This document shows, piece by piece, positions 9,418 through 18,334 of a DNA stretch of 64,000 bases (positions are counted from its first letter, which is position 1; every line of letters starts with the position of its first letter). A model generated the notes under the pieces. The model ran no database searches. It was not told the DNA's origin and saw only the letters and a list, made by a program, of their open reading frames with translations. A program made the translations under genes and the position numbers. Origin of the DNA: Serratia marcescens (GTDB taxonomy: Bacteria > Pseudomonadota > Gammaproteobacteria > Enterobacterales > Enterobacteriaceae); NCBI RefSeq assembly GCF_029846115.1, contig NZ_JARVZZ010000001.1, forward strand, positions 4,960,001-5,024,000, written 5' to 3'.

Positions 9418-10335
9418 TTATTGTTCGTAGCGGAAGCGGAACTTCTCTTGTTCGCTGGCGGCACGCGCCAGGATCCACTGCCGGAAGGCGGCTATTTTAC
9501 CCAGTTCTGCCTGGCTGTCATGACATACCAGATAAAAAGCGTTTTTACTGACCAGCACATCGTTGAACGGGCACACCAGGCGACCGGCTTCAATCTCGGT
9601 TTGCGCCATCACGTTGTTCACCAGCGCCACGCCCTGGCCGTGCACCGCTGCCTGCACCACCATGGCGCTGTGGCTGAAAATCGGCCCCTGTTGCACGTTG
9701 ATGTGCTGCAACCCCAATTGGCGCGTATAGGCCAGCCAGTCGCGGCGTGAAACGTCATGCAGCAGCGTATGATAAGCCAGATCCTCGGCGGTTTTCAGCG
9801 GATGATCGCCGGTCAGCAGGCTCGGCGAACACACCGGCAGCAGATATTCCGCATACAGGCGCTCGGCGCGCAGCCCCGGCCAGTTGCCGCGGCCGTAGAA
9901 AATCGCCACGTCGACGTCGTCCGCCAGCTTGTCCTCTTCGCGGTCCACCGCCTGGATGCGCACGTCGATCCCCGGATAAGCTGAGTTAAAGCCGGACAGG
10001 CGCGGCACCAGCCACTGAATGGCGAAGCTCGGCGGCAGGCTGACGGTCAATGCCCCCTTGGCGCTGCGCGCCTGCAGCTTGCGTGTCGCTTCGTTGATCG
10101 AAGAGAAGATCTCCTTGATATCGAGGTAATAACTTTGGCCTTCTTCGGTCAGCAGCAGCGAGCGATTGCGCCGGCGAAACAGCTTCAGCCCGAGGAAGTC
10201 CTCCAGCGACTTGATCTGGTGGCTCACCGCGGCCTGGGTCACGAACAGCTCTTCCGCCGCCTTGGTGAAACTCAGGTGGCGAGCGGCCGCATCGAACACG
10301 CGCAGCGCATTGAGAGGAGGTAAGCGTTTAGACAT
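9418..10335 (-). CDS. gcvA: Glycine cleavage system transcriptional regulator GcvA
   Basis: A 305-residue LysR-type regulator (E. coli GcvA has 305). The N-terminal winged helix-turn-helix is at about residues 20-40 (SFTKAAEELFVTQAAVSHQIKSLE), followed by the periplasmic-binding-like effector domain. GcvA activates gcvTHP when glycine is present, represses it when purines are present, and activates gcvB. Here it is divergent from gcvB with the shared intergenic region at 10336-10509, the arrangement known in enterics. The C-terminus carries about ten extra polar residues. Confidence 0.96.
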   Translation of the reverse strand: MSKRLPPLNALRVFDAAARHLSFTKAAEELFVTQAAVSHQIKSLEDFLGLKLFRRRNRSLLLTEEGQSYYLDIKEIFSSINEATRKLQARSAKGALTVSLPPSFAIQWLVPRLSGFNSAYPGIDVRIQAVDREEDKLADDVDVAIFYGRGNWPGLRAERLYAEYLLPVCSPSLLTGDHPLKTAEDLAYHTLLHDVSRRDWLAYTRQLGLQHINVQQGPIFSHSAMVVQAAVHGQGVALVNNVMAQTEIEAGRLVCPFNDVLVSKNAFYLVCHDSQAELGKIAAFRQWILARAASEQEKFRFRYEQ

Positions 10336-10474
10336 TAAATTAGCTACTTTTGTGTAACATTAATCCGAATGATTCGGCGCCGAAAATCGGGCGGCTTTGT
10401 GTGGCAAGCCATCGGTAAGCGCTAACGGCGTATTGCCATTAGTTTTTTTAATCCGAGCCATTATAATTTGTCCG

Positions 10475-10503
10475 TTGAGGATGCGCCAGCAAATACCTAT
10501 AGT
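10475..10503 (+). promoter_or_regulatory. gcvB promoter
   Basis: -35 TTGAGG (10475-10480), a 17-base spacer and -10 TATAGT (10498-10503), placed 7 bases before the conserved 5' end of GcvB. GcvA sites are expected just upstream but I cannot delimit them. Confidence 0.8.
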
Positions 10504-10509
10504 GGCGGC

Positions 10510-10711
10510 ACTTCCCGGGCCGGAACGAAAAGGGAGTGGGTGTCGAGGACGCCGATGAACTTTTGGCTTGTGGTTGTGATGTTGTGTTTGCAAATTGTCC
10601 GGCGATTCCGGACATGGTAGCTAGGCTACTGTTTTTTCACTTCCTGTACATTTACCCTGTCTGTCCATAGTGATTTTATGCAGCACCGCAAAACTTGCGG
10701 TGCTTTTTTTT
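10510..10711 (+). ncRNA. gcvB: GcvB small RNA
   Basis: The RNA begins ACTTCCCGGGCCGGAACG, like E. coli GcvB. It carries the GU-rich R1 seed TTGTGGTTGTGATGTTGTG (about 10567-10585), the conserved CATGGTAGC hairpin segment and the R3-side stretch CACTTCCTGTACATTTACCC. It ends with GCACCGCAAAACTTGCGGTGC plus eight T. GcvB is an Hfq-dependent RNA that represses many amino-acid and peptide transporter mRNAs. It is divergent from gcvA and convergent with ygdI, as in other enterics. Length is about 202 nt. Confidence 0.97.
10682..10711 (+). terminator. gcvB Rho-independent terminator
   Basis: AGCACCGCA and TGCGGTGCT form the stem around a short loop, followed by an eight-base T-run. It ends 10 bases before the ygdI stop on the other strand. 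Confidence 0.92.
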
Positions 10712-10720
10712 GCCTGACGG

Positions 10721-10945
10721 TTACTGGTTGCTTTCAACCATCTCTTTCACATCGGCGCGGTTGATCTGCTGCTCGACGCCATTGGCGTCTTTATAGCTGA
10801 TCATGCCGGTATCGTTGTCCACTTTAGGCTTGCCGTCAGCGACAATGGTGCGTCCGTCATTGGTATGCATCACGTAGTTGCTGGAACAGGCGGCCAGGGT
10901 GAACGTAAGCATCAGGGCAGAGAGAACTGCGGCTGTTTTCTTCAT
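10721..10945 (-). CDS. ygdI: Small lipoprotein YgdI (DUF903)
   Basis: A 74-residue lipoprotein with a Sec/Lsp signal MKKTAAVLSALMLTFTLAAC, the lipidated Cys being residue 20, followed by the DUF903 fold with YVMHTNDGRTI and the repeat-like YKDANGVEQQINRADVKEM. E. coli YgdI is the close match. A paralogue, YgdR, is encoded at 39336-39554 in this window. The function is unknown. Confidence 0.95.
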   Translation of the reverse strand: MKKTAAVLSALMLTFTLAACSSNYVMHTNDGRTIVADGKPKVDNDTGMISYKDANGVEQQINRADVKEMVESNQ

Positions 10946-11141
10946 TGAGGACTCCTTTTTAGTTTTAAATGCTGATAAATACCTTTTATGTGTATAGATG
11001 CGATTAATAAGCGCACATTTAATAGCATAACAAACTTTCCCAATTTTGCCAGGCGATAAGTCCTAATAGGCGGGATCGCTTGTCTCCGGCGGCAAAATAG
11101 GACAGGATCACCCATCGACTCAAGCCAGTGACAATCAGGGT

Positions 11142-12347
11142 ATGACGCCTTTTAACCCCAGCCTTTTTCGCCAACAGTTTCCCGCGCTCGCGCAGGACGG
11201 TATCTATCTGGACAGCGCCGCCACCGCGCTGAAACCGCAGGCGGTGATCGACGCCACGCAACAATTTTATCGCGATGACGCCGCCACTGTGCACCGCAGC
11301 CAGCATCGGGCGGCGCAGGATCTGACCGCCCGTTTCGAACGGGCGCGCGGCCAGGTGGCGCAGTTAATCAATGCGCCGTCGGCCGACGACATCGTCTGGA
11401 CGCGCGGCACCACCGAGGCGATCAACCTGGTGGCGCAGAGCTACCTGCGTCCGCGTCTGCAGCCGGGCGATGAAATTCTGGTGAGCGAAGCGGAACACCA
11501 CGCCAACCTGATCCCCTGGCTGATGGTGGCGGAGCAAACCGGCGCGCGGGTGGTGAAACTGCCGATCGGCGCCAATCGGTTGCCGGATTTGACACAGCTG
11601 CCCGCCCTGCTCAACGACAAAACCCGCCTGTTGGCGCTGGGGCAAATGTCCAACGTCACCGGCGGCTGCCCGGATCTGGCGCCAGCGATCGCGATGGCCC
11701 ATGCCGCCGGCGCACGCGTGATGATCGACGGCGCACAGGGCGTGGTTCACGGCCCGGCCGACGTCCAGCAGCTCGACATCGACTTCTACGCCTTCTCCGG
11801 CCACAAGCTGTATGGCCCGACCGGCATCGGCGCGCTGTACGGCAAAGCCGAGCTGCTGGCGCAGATGGCACCCTGGCAAGGCGGCGGCAAGATGCTGACC
11901 CAGGCGTCGTTCGACGGTTTTACCCCGCAAAAACCGCCGCACTGCTTCGAAGCCGGCACGCCGAACATCGCCGGCGTGCTGGGCTTGGCCGCGGCGCTCA
12001 CCTGGCTCAGCGAGCAGGACATGGCGGCGGCAGAGCGCTACAGCCGCGAGCTGGCGGACCAGGCGGAGCAGCGGTTGGCGCAGCTGCCGGGCTTTCGCAG
12101 CTTCCGCAGCTCCGGCTCCAGCCTGCTGGCGTTCGATATCGCCGGCGTACACCACAGCGACATCGTCACGCTGCTGGCGGAGCAAGGCATTGCGCTACGC
12201 GCCGGCCAGCACTGCGCGCAGCCGCTGATGGCGGCGTTAGGCGTCAGCGGTACGCTGCGCGCGTCGTTCGCCCCCTACAATACGCAACAGGACGTCGATA
12301 CGCTGGTCAGCGCGTTGACTCACGCCCTCGATCTGCTGGCCGATTGA
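11142..12347 (+). CDS. csdA: Cysteine desulfurase/sulfinate desulfinase CsdA
   Basis: A 401-residue class V aminotransferase-fold enzyme. It releases sulfur from cysteine as a persulfide (and sulfite from cysteine sulfinate) and passes it to CsdE. The PLP Schiff-base Lys222 is in [11 protein letters not shown] and the persulfide Cys358 in [10 protein letters not shown]. Residue numbers coincide with E. coli CsdA (401 residues). CsdE follows after 19 bp, and the convergent tcdA encodes the third member of the same sulfur relay to tRNA t6A. Confidence 0.97.
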   Translation: MTPFNPSLFRQQFPALAQDGIYLDSAATALKPQAVIDATQQFYRDDAATVHRSQHRAAQDLTARFERARGQVAQLINAPSADDIVWTRGTTEAINLVAQSYLRPRLQPGDEILVSEAEHHANLIPWLMVAEQTGARVVKLPIGANRLPDLTQLPALLNDKTRLLALGQMSNVTGGCPDLAPAIAMAHAAGARVMIDGAQGVVHGPADVQQLDIDFYAFSGHKLYGPTGIGALYGKAELLAQMAPWQGGGKMLTQASFDGFTPQKPPHCFEAGTPNIAGVLGLAAALTWLSEQDMAAAERYSRELADQAEQRLAQLPGFRSFRSSGSSLLAFDIAGVHHSDIVTLLAEQGIALRAGQHCAQPLMAALGVSGTLRASFAPYNTQQDVDTLVSALTHALDLLAD

Positions 12348-12366
12348 CTTGATTCCCGGAGACACT

Positions 12367-12801
12367 ATGCTCGCCCCCCATCCTTTCGGCCGAGAGATCA
12401 CCGCCGAAGCGTTGATCGCCACCTTCAGCGCGCTGAAACAGTGGGAAGACCGCTACCGCCAGCTGATCATGCTCGCGAAACGGCTGCCGCCGCTGCCGGA
12501 GGCTTTGCGCAGTGAAGAAATGGCGTTGAGCGGGTGTGAAAACCGCGTCTGGTTGGGGCACCAATTGCTGGAAGACGGCACGCTGCACTTCTATGGCGAC
12601 AGCGAAGGCCGCATCGTACGCGGCCTGTTGGCAGTGCTGCTGACCGAAGTGGAAGGGAAAACGCCGCAGCAGATCGCCGCATTGGATCCGCTGGCGCTGT
12701 TCGACCGCCTGGCATTGCGCGCGCAGCTGAGCGCCACCCGCGCCAGCGGCCTGGCGGCGTTGGCCGCCGCCGTAAAGGCGATCGCCGCCCGTTACGCCTG
12801 A
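12367..12801 (+). CDS. csdE: Cysteine desulfuration (sulfur acceptor) protein CsdE
   Basis: A 144-residue SufE-family sulfur acceptor. The start is the ATG with CCGGAGA upstream; an in-frame TTG 18 bases earlier has no ribosome site. Cys57, in [10 protein letters not shown], is the expected persulfide-accepting residue (Cys61 in E. coli CsdE, 147 residues). It stimulates CsdA and delivers sulfur to TcdA in the cyclic-t6A pathway. Its last 10 bp overlap the end of the convergent tcdA. Confidence 0.96.
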   Translation: MLAPHPFGREITAEALIATFSALKQWEDRYRQLIMLAKRLPPLPEALRSEEMALSGCENRVWLGHQLLEDGTLHFYGDSEGRIVRGLLAVLLTEVEGKTPQQIAALDPLALFDRLALRAQLSATRASGLAALAAAVKAIAARYA

Positions 12802-13598
12802 CGCGCCGCCTTCGCCACCATCTTTTTCAGCGCGTGCGACACGGCGACGAAGCCGAAGGTCGCGGTGACCATGGTCGCCGCGCCGAACCCCGCGCTGCAA
12901 TCCATTCTTTTCGGCCCTTCCGCCGTGCTGCGTGAAGCGCACACCGAACCGTCCGGCTGCGGGTAAACCAGCGGCTCGCTGGAGAAGACGCAGTCGATAC
13001 CCAGCTTGCCCTTGCCGTTTTTCACCACGTTGAAATCGTGCTTCAGCCGCTCGCGCAGCTTGGCGGCCAGCGGATCCTGGATGGTTTTCGCCAGATCGGC
13101 CACTTCAATCTTGGTCGGGTCAATCTGCCCGCCGGCGCCGCCGGTGGTCACCACCGGGATCTTGAAGCGGCGGCAGTATGACAACAACGCCGCCTTCGGC
13201 CGCACGCTGTCGATCGCGTCGATGACGTAGCTGAAGTTCTGGTCCAGCAGCTCGGCGACGTTGTCCGGGGTGAGGAAATCGTCGATGCAGGTCACCCGGC
13301 ATTCCGGGTTGATCGCCAGGATACGCTCCGCCATTACCTCGGTTTTCGATTGCCCGACATGCTGACGCAACGCGTGGATCTGGCGGTTGGTATTGGTGAC
13401 GCAGACATCATCCATGTCGATCAGGGTGATGGCGCCGATGCCGGTGCGTGCCAGTGCCTCAGCCGCCCAGGAACCCACGCCGCCGATGCCGATCACGCAG
13501 ACGTGCGCCTGCGCGAACACCGCCAGCGCCTGCTGGCCGTACAACCGCGCCGTGCCGCCGAAACGCTGCAGATAGGCTTCCGAATAAGCTGTGCTCAT
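12792..13598 (-). CDS. tcdA: tRNA threonylcarbamoyladenosine dehydratase
   Basis: A 268-residue E1/MoeB-ThiF family enzyme that dehydrates t6A at tRNA position 37 to cyclic t6A using ATP. The nucleotide-binding GIGGVGSW motif is at residues 37-44, followed by [13 protein letters not shown]. The C-terminal [19 protein letters not shown] is family-typical. It is convergent with csdE and overlaps its 3' end by 10 bp; CsdA-CsdE supply sulfur to this protein (also called CsdL) in E. coli, so the pairing is functional as well as positional. Confidence 0.96.
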   Translation of the reverse strand: MSTAYSEAYLQRFGGTARLYGQQALAVFAQAHVCVIGIGGVGSWAAEALARTGIGAITLIDMDDVCVTNTNRQIHALRQHVGQSKTEVMAERILAINPECRVTCIDDFLTPDNVAELLDQNFSYVIDAIDSVRPKAALLSYCRRFKIPVVTTGGAGGQIDPTKIEVADLAKTIQDPLAAKLRERLKHDFNVVKNGKGKLGIDCVFSSEPLVYPQPDGSVCASRSTAEGPKRMDCSAGFGAATMVTATFGFVAVSHALKKMVAKAARQA

Positions 13599-13630
13599 AA
13601 CGCTTTAATTACCTTCGTAATGCAAATGAT

Positions 13631-13653
13631 AAGGGCCGGAAAATCCGGCCCTT
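13631..13653. terminator. Hairpin between mltA and tcdA
   Basis: AAGGGCCGG (13631-13639) and CCGGCCCTT (13645-13653) form a perfect stem with loop aaaat, just downstream of the mltA stop on the minus strand. The U-tract is weak. Confidence 0.65.
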
Positions 13654-13681
13654 GCGGGTCACTCTTTCACGCCGTATGCGT

Positions 13682-14818
13682 TTAGCGGGTGGCCAGCAAC
13701 GAACCGCCGCCGTTTGACTGATTGGCGCTGAACAACTGGCCACCGCCGTTGTTCTTCAGCACCCAGACGCGGCCATAGTGGTTGTAATACCCCGCCGAGT
13801 GGCCGGCTTCCGGCCCGATGCCCTGATACATGTCAAAATGCTGGCCCTTGATGGCGCCGCCCACGTCGAGCGCGACCATCAGGCGCATCTCGTATTTTCC
13901 CGTGAATTTACCCTTGTTGTCCAGCAGCGGCACTTCGGCCAGCAGCGTGGTGCCCGCCGGGATCAGCGAACGGTCGGAGGCCACCGAGGCTTTGGCGATC
14001 AGCGGCACCGCGCTGGCGCCCTTCACCGGCGCAAAAGCTTCAGGGCGGAAGAACACGAACGACGGATTCTGCTCCAGCAGCTCACGCACCTCTGCGGCGC
14101 TGTGGGTATCCGCCCACTGACGGATCGCCTGCATCGACATGTCCGCCTTGGCCACTTCGCCGCGATCGATCAGCACCTTGCCGATGCTGCGATAGGCGTG
14201 ACCGTTCTTGCCGCCGTAGCCGAAGAACACCAGCGGCTGGCCGTTGCCGTAGTCGACATAGCCACTGCCCTGGACTTCCATCATGAAGTTGTCCATCAGC
14301 GAGTTGGTGTAAGCGATAATATAGCGATCGTCGAGCGCGCCGGAATAGATGCCCGCGCGATCCGGCAAGCGGCCTCTGCCCTTCGGCGGCATGCGGTACA
14401 GCGGATAGCGGAACTCGCCCTGTTGGGTATAGCGCGCCTGCACCACCGGCGTGTAGTAGCCGGTAAACTGCACGTTGCCGAAATTGTCGACGCCTTCCAT
14501 CTGGTAAGCGCTGAGGCCGTACTGACTCAGCATGCGCGTGTCGGCGCCGGACGCCATCCAGCTTTGCACCGCCTGATAGGTACCGTTGTTGCGGTTAAAC
14601 AGCGAAGGCGACGCGTACTTGATCTCCATCAGCTGATCCGAGTAATCCTTGGCGTTGACCGGCGAACCTTTGGCGTTGGGCTGATTGACCAGCTCCAGCG
14701 ATTCATCCAGACGGCCGTCTTTATATTGCTGACCCCGATCGGTCGGCTTGGACGAACAGCCCGCCAACACCGCCACCATCAACCCGCCCAGCAGGTATTT
14801 GCCCCAACGTCCTTTCAT
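13682..14818 (-). CDS. mltA: Membrane-bound lytic murein transglycosylase A
   Basis: A 378-residue outer-membrane lipoprotein. The start is at MKGRWGKYLL, matching E. coli MltA (365 residues); a start five codons earlier is not supported. The lipobox LAGC has Cys21. The double-psi barrel MltA fold and the 3D domain are visible in FTGYYTPVVQAR and VALDVGGAIKGQHFD, whose Asp is the catalytic residue in E. coli MltA. It cleaves the MurNAc-GlcNAc bond to give 1,6-anhydro-muropeptides. About 13 extra residues rich in Gly/Asn/Ser follow the conserved C-terminus. Confidence 0.96.
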   Translation of the reverse strand: MKGRWGKYLLGGLMVAVLAGCSSKPTDRGQQYKDGRLDESLELVNQPNAKGSPVNAKDYSDQLMEIKYASPSLFNRNNGTYQAVQSWMASGADTRMLSQYGLSAYQMEGVDNFGNVQFTGYYTPVVQARYTQQGEFRYPLYRMPPKGRGRLPDRAGIYSGALDDRYIIAYTNSLMDNFMMEVQGSGYVDYGNGQPLVFFGYGGKNGHAYRSIGKVLIDRGEVAKADMSMQAIRQWADTHSAAEVRELLEQNPSFVFFRPEAFAPVKGASAVPLIAKASVASDRSLIPAGTTLLAEVPLLDNKGKFTGKYEMRLMVALDVGGAIKGQHFDMYQGIGPEAGHSAGYYNHYGRVWVLKNNGGGQLFSANQSNGGGSLLATR

Positions 14819-14992
14819 CGCGCACACTCTCAAACTGATATGATCTACCGGCTGAACGATAACAAACGCTCATTGATAAAGGAATCGCTGCAAATAAAAA
14901 AAGCCGCACGGAGGATGGTGATGAAAAAGAAGGCAAATTGCGGGCAAATCCAGCAGAAAAACGGGTTTAGGCCAATAAAATGCAAAAAGGGT

Positions 14993-15020
14993 TTGCAACA
15001 AAACGCACGGAGAGTATAGT
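14993..15020 (+). promoter_or_regulatory. Promoter of the initiator tRNA operon
   Basis: -35 TTGCAA (14993-14998), a 16-base spacer and -10 TATAGT (15015-15020), followed by a GC-rich discriminator (GCGC) of the kind found at stringently controlled stable-RNA promoters. Confidence 0.7.
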
Positions 15021-15034
15021 GCGCATCCATCGGA

Positions 15035-15111
<77 letters not shown>

Positions 15112-15168
15112 ACCGATGCCGCATTGGCGGTATTTGCGTTTGGCTTCGATAACAAAGTATTATACGGA

Positions 15169-15245
<77 letters not shown>

Positions 15246-15311
15246 ACCGAATGTCGTACCAGCGGCATAACGTGAAACGGTGGTTTCGTAGTAATACAGC
15301 ATCAAGACGGA

Positions 15312-15388
<77 letters not shown>

Positions 15389-15410
15389 ACTCTTGATGAA
15401 AACAGACAAG

Positions 15411-15431
15411 CACCCTGACGGGTGTTTTTTT
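15411..15431 (+). terminator. Terminator of the tRNA-fMet operon
   Basis: CACCC (15411-15415), loop TGAC, GGGTG (15420-15424), then seven T. It follows tRNA copy 3 directly. Confidence 0.9.
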
Positions 15432-15446
15432 GTATCTGCAATCCGC

Positions 15447-15471
15447 AAAAATAGCCGGACTCGCGCCCGGC
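15447..15471 (-). terminator. amiC terminator
   Basis: On the minus strand GCCGG (15471-15467) pairs with CCGGC (15458-15454), followed by TATTTTT. It is convergent with the tRNA terminator. Confidence 0.7.
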
Positions 15472-15478
15472 CCTGCTT

Positions 15479-16732
15479 CTATCGGCTCGCCAGCGCGCCG
15501 CCGTTGGCGAAATAAGCCTTGATGCCCGCCAGAATCGACTCCGCCACCTGCTGCTGGAAATGGCTGGTGCGCAGCTTGCGCTCCTCTTCGATATTGCTGA
15601 TAAACGCCGTCTCCACCAGGATCGACGGGATATCCGGCGCCTTCAACACCGCAAAACCGGCCTGATCGACGCGATTCTTGTGCAACCGGTTGATTTTCCC
15701 CATCCGATTCAACACTTCCTTGCCGAACTTCAGGCTGTCGTTGATGGTCGCTGTCTGGATCAGATCGAACATGGTGTGGTCGAGATAACGGTCGCCGCTC
15801 TTGCTGACGCCGCCGATTTGGTCCGAGGCGTTCTGCGTCTGCGCCAGGAACTTGGCCGCCGAGCTGGTGGCGCCCTTGGTGGACAGCGCGAACACCGATG
15901 AACCGCGCGCTGCGCGGCTGGTAAAGGCGTCGGCGTGAATCGAAACGAACAAATCCGCGCGCTGCTTGCGCGCCTTGGCGACACGCACTTTGAGCGGGAT
16001 AAACACGTCTTCGTTGCGCGTCATGAATACTTTCATGTTCGGCTCGCGCTTAATCATGGCGCTCAGCTTGCGGGCAATCTGCAATACGATGTCTTTCTCG
16101 CGCGTCTTGTACTTGCCGATCGCGCCGGGATCTTCACCACCGTGGCCAGGATCCAGCATGATGACGATCGGCCGATCGCGCCCCGCTTTGCCGGCCTGCG
16201 GCGCTTCCGGCGGCAGCGTGCGCTCCAGATCGCCCTTGTTGTAATCTTCCAGTAACGCCAGTAGTGGATCATACTCCTCGCCGCTGCCGCCGCCCTTGGT
16301 CGGGTAGAGATCCATCACCAGACGGTTGCGATACTCCGGCACCGGCGCCAACGTGAAAATATGCGGGCTGACGCTCTGCTTGAGCTCCAGCACCAGCCTC
16401 ACGGTATTCTGATCGAACTGGCCGACGCGCGCCTGCTTGAGATACGGATCGTCGGCGCGCACCTGCCCGGCGATGCCTTTCAGCACGCTGTTGAGGTGGA
16501 CGCCTTCGATATCCACCACCACGCGATCGGGATTAGTCAGGGCGAACTGTTTGTATTTCAGTTCGACGTTGGATTCCAGCGTGACGCGGGTATAGGTGGA
16601 GGACGGCCAGACGCGCACGGCGATCACGTGCGATGACGCAGCGAAGCCCGTGCGACTCACACTCAGCAACCAGCTGGCGGCAACCCCCTGTAATAAACGA
16701 CGGCGGCCCAGATTGTGATTAGAGTTTGGCAT
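15479..16732 (-). CDS. amiC: N-acetylmuramoyl-L-alanine amidase AmiC
   Basis: A 417-residue periplasmic zinc amidase (E. coli 417). The start is at MPNSNHN, giving a twin-arginine signal with RRRLLQG at residues 10-16; the longer frame would add 26 residues before the Tat motif. An N-terminal AMIN domain, which targets the septum, precedes the Amidase_3 domain beginning [30 protein letters not shown] holds the catalytic Glu region. AmiC splits septal peptidoglycan during division and is activated by NlpD. It is divergent from argA. Confidence 0.97.
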   Translation of the reverse strand: MPNSNHNLGRRRLLQGVAASWLLSVSRTGFAASSHVIAVRVWPSSTYTRVTLESNVELKYKQFALTNPDRVVVDIEGVHLNSVLKGIAGQVRADDPYLKQARVGQFDQNTVRLVLELKQSVSPHIFTLAPVPEYRNRLVMDLYPTKGGGSGEEYDPLLALLEDYNKGDLERTLPPEAPQAGKAGRDRPIVIMLDPGHGGEDPGAIGKYKTREKDIVLQIARKLSAMIKREPNMKVFMTRNEDVFIPLKVRVAKARKQRADLFVSIHADAFTSRAARGSSVFALSTKGATSSAAKFLAQTQNASDQIGGVSKSGDRYLDHTMFDLIQTATINDSLKFGKEVLNRMGKINRLHKNRVDQAGFAVLKAPDIPSILVETAFISNIEEERKLRTSHFQQQVAESILAGIKAYFANGGALASR

Positions 16733-16921
16733 GCGGCTCCGGCAGTAATAGCTGTTTACAACAGATGAAAAAAACACCAATGAAATGGGGATGCCGAAAA
16801 CTTTAACCAATCATTCCAGCCCTGTCATCAGAAAATCTTTTTATGGTTTTTCAATTTATTAACGATTTAGCACCCTTAGCGCACTTCTCATGACGATTTC
16901 TTGCTTGCCATCGGCACAATA

Positions 16922-16960
16922 AAAGAATAAAAATACAAAAATACCGTATAAATATGCAAA
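16922..16960 (+). promoter_or_regulatory. Paired ARG boxes (ArgR operator) of argA
   Basis: Two 18-bp ARG-box-like elements separated by 3 bp: core AGAATAAAAATACA (16924-16937), 12 of 14 scored positions to TGAATNNNNATTCA, and a weaker core CGTATAAATATGCA (16945-16958). The spacing is the typical one for ArgR hexamer binding. Confidence 0.7.
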
Positions 16961-16971
16961 AGAGGTTTGTC

Positions 16972-18297
16972 GTGAAGGAACGTAGTACAGAGCTGGTGCA
17001 AGGATTCCGTCACTCAGTCCCCTATATCAATGCCCACCGCGGCAAGACGTTTGTCATCATGCTCGGCGGGGAAGCCATCGAACACGAGAATTTCTCCAAC
17101 ATCGTCAACGATATCGGGCTGCTGCATAGTCTGGGCATTCGCCTGGTGGTGGTTTACGGCGCACGGCCGCAGATCGACGCCAATCTGGCGCAGCATAACT
17201 ATGAGCCGATCTATCATAAGCACACCCGTGTGACCGACGCCCATACGCTCGAACTGGTCAAGCAGGCCGCCGGTTTGCTGCAGCTTGACATCACCGCCCG
17301 GCTGTCGATGAGTCTCAACAACACGCCGCTGCAGGGTGCGCACATTAACGTGGTCAGCGGCAACTTCATCATCGCGCAACCGCTGGGCATCGATGACGGC
17401 ATCGACTATTGCCACAGCGGCCGCATTCGCCGCATCGATGAAGACGCGATCCATCGCCAGCTCGACAGCAACGCCATCGTGCTGATCGGCCCGGTCGCGG
17501 TTTCGGTCACCGGTGAGAGCTTCAACCTGACTTCGGAAGAAGTGGCTACCCAGTTGGCGATCAAGCTGAAAGCGGAAAAAATGATCGGTTTCTGCTCCTC
17601 GCAAGGCGTGACCGACTCGGAAGGCAACATCCTTTCCGAGCTGTTCCCCAACGACGCGCAAAAGCGCCTTGAAGAGCTCGAGGAAGGCGGCGACTACCAT
17701 TCCGGCACCGTGCGCTTCCTGCGCGGCGCGGTGAAAGGCTGCCGCAGCGGCGTGCGCCGCAGCCACCTGATCAGCTACCAGGAGGACGGCGCGCTGGTGC
17801 AGGAGTTGTTCTCGCGCGACGGCATCGGCACCCAAATCGTGATGGAAAGCGCCGAGCAGGTGCGCCGGGCAACGATCAACGACATCGGCGGCATCCTGGA
17901 ACTGATCCGGCCGCTCGAACAGCAGGGTATTCTGGTGCGCCGTTCGCGTGAACAGCTGGAGATGGAAATCGACAAGTTCACCATTATCGAACGCGACAAC
18001 CTGACCATCGCCTGCGCGGCGCTGTACCCGTTCTTAGAGGAAAAAATCGGTGAGATGGCCTGTGTCGCAGTGCATCCCGATTACCGCAGCTCATCACGCG
18101 GCGAAATGCTGCTGCAACGGGTGGAAAATCAGGCGCGGCAGATGGGGCTGAAGAAGCTGTTCGTGCTGACCACCCGCAGCATCCACTGGTTCCAGGAGCG
18201 CGGATTCACCCCGGCGGAAGTCGACGTGCTGCCGATGCAAAAGCAGGCGCTGTACAACTACCAGCGCCGTTCCAAAATCCTGCTGGCCGATCTGTAA
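16972..18297 (+). CDS. argA: N-acetylglutamate synthase ArgA
   Basis: A 441-residue enzyme that acetylates glutamate with acetyl-CoA, the first step of arginine biosynthesis, and is feedback inhibited by arginine. An amino-acid-kinase domain ([15 protein letters not shown]) is fused to a C-terminal GNAT domain ([16 protein letters not shown]). I set the start at GTG 16972 because AAGAGG lies seven bases upstream and E. coli ArgA begins MVKERKTEL. The ATG at 16954 lies inside the second ARG box and would add six residues. Regulation by ArgR is inferred from the paired boxes. Confidence 0.96.
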   Translation: MKERSTELVQGFRHSVPYINAHRGKTFVIMLGGEAIEHENFSNIVNDIGLLHSLGIRLVVVYGARPQIDANLAQHNYEPIYHKHTRVTDAHTLELVKQAAGLLQLDITARLSMSLNNTPLQGAHINVVSGNFIIAQPLGIDDGIDYCHSGRIRRIDEDAIHRQLDSNAIVLIGPVAVSVTGESFNLTSEEVATQLAIKLKAEKMIGFCSSQGVTDSEGNILSELFPNDAQKRLEELEEGGDYHSGTVRFLRGAVKGCRSGVRRSHLISYQEDGALVQELFSRDGIGTQIVMESAEQVRRATINDIGGILELIRPLEQQGILVRRSREQLEMEIDKFTIIERDNLTIACAALYPFLEEKIGEMACVAVHPDYRSSSRGEMLLQRVENQARQMGLKKLFVLTTRSIHWFQERGFTPAEVDVLPMQKQALYNYQRRSKILLADL

Positions 18298-18304
18298 TCC
18301 CCGC

Positions 18305-18324
18305 GGCGCGGCCGTTGCCGCGCC
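18305..18324. terminator. Hairpin between argA and recD
   Basis: GGCGCGGC (18305-18312), loop cgtt, GCCGCGCC (18317-18324) between convergent genes. There is no T-run, so it is a possible rather than proven terminator. Confidence 0.5.
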
Positions 18325-18334
18325 CCTTCAACGC

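Noticed and set aside
10360..10593. Small minus-strand open frame
   Set aside because: It covers the gcvA-gcvB promoter region and the GcvB seed; no ribosome site or conserved product.
13778..15019. Long plus-strand open frame opposite mltA
   Set aside because: G+C-rich antisense shadow of mltA, rich in Arg/His/Gln, with no recognisable domain.
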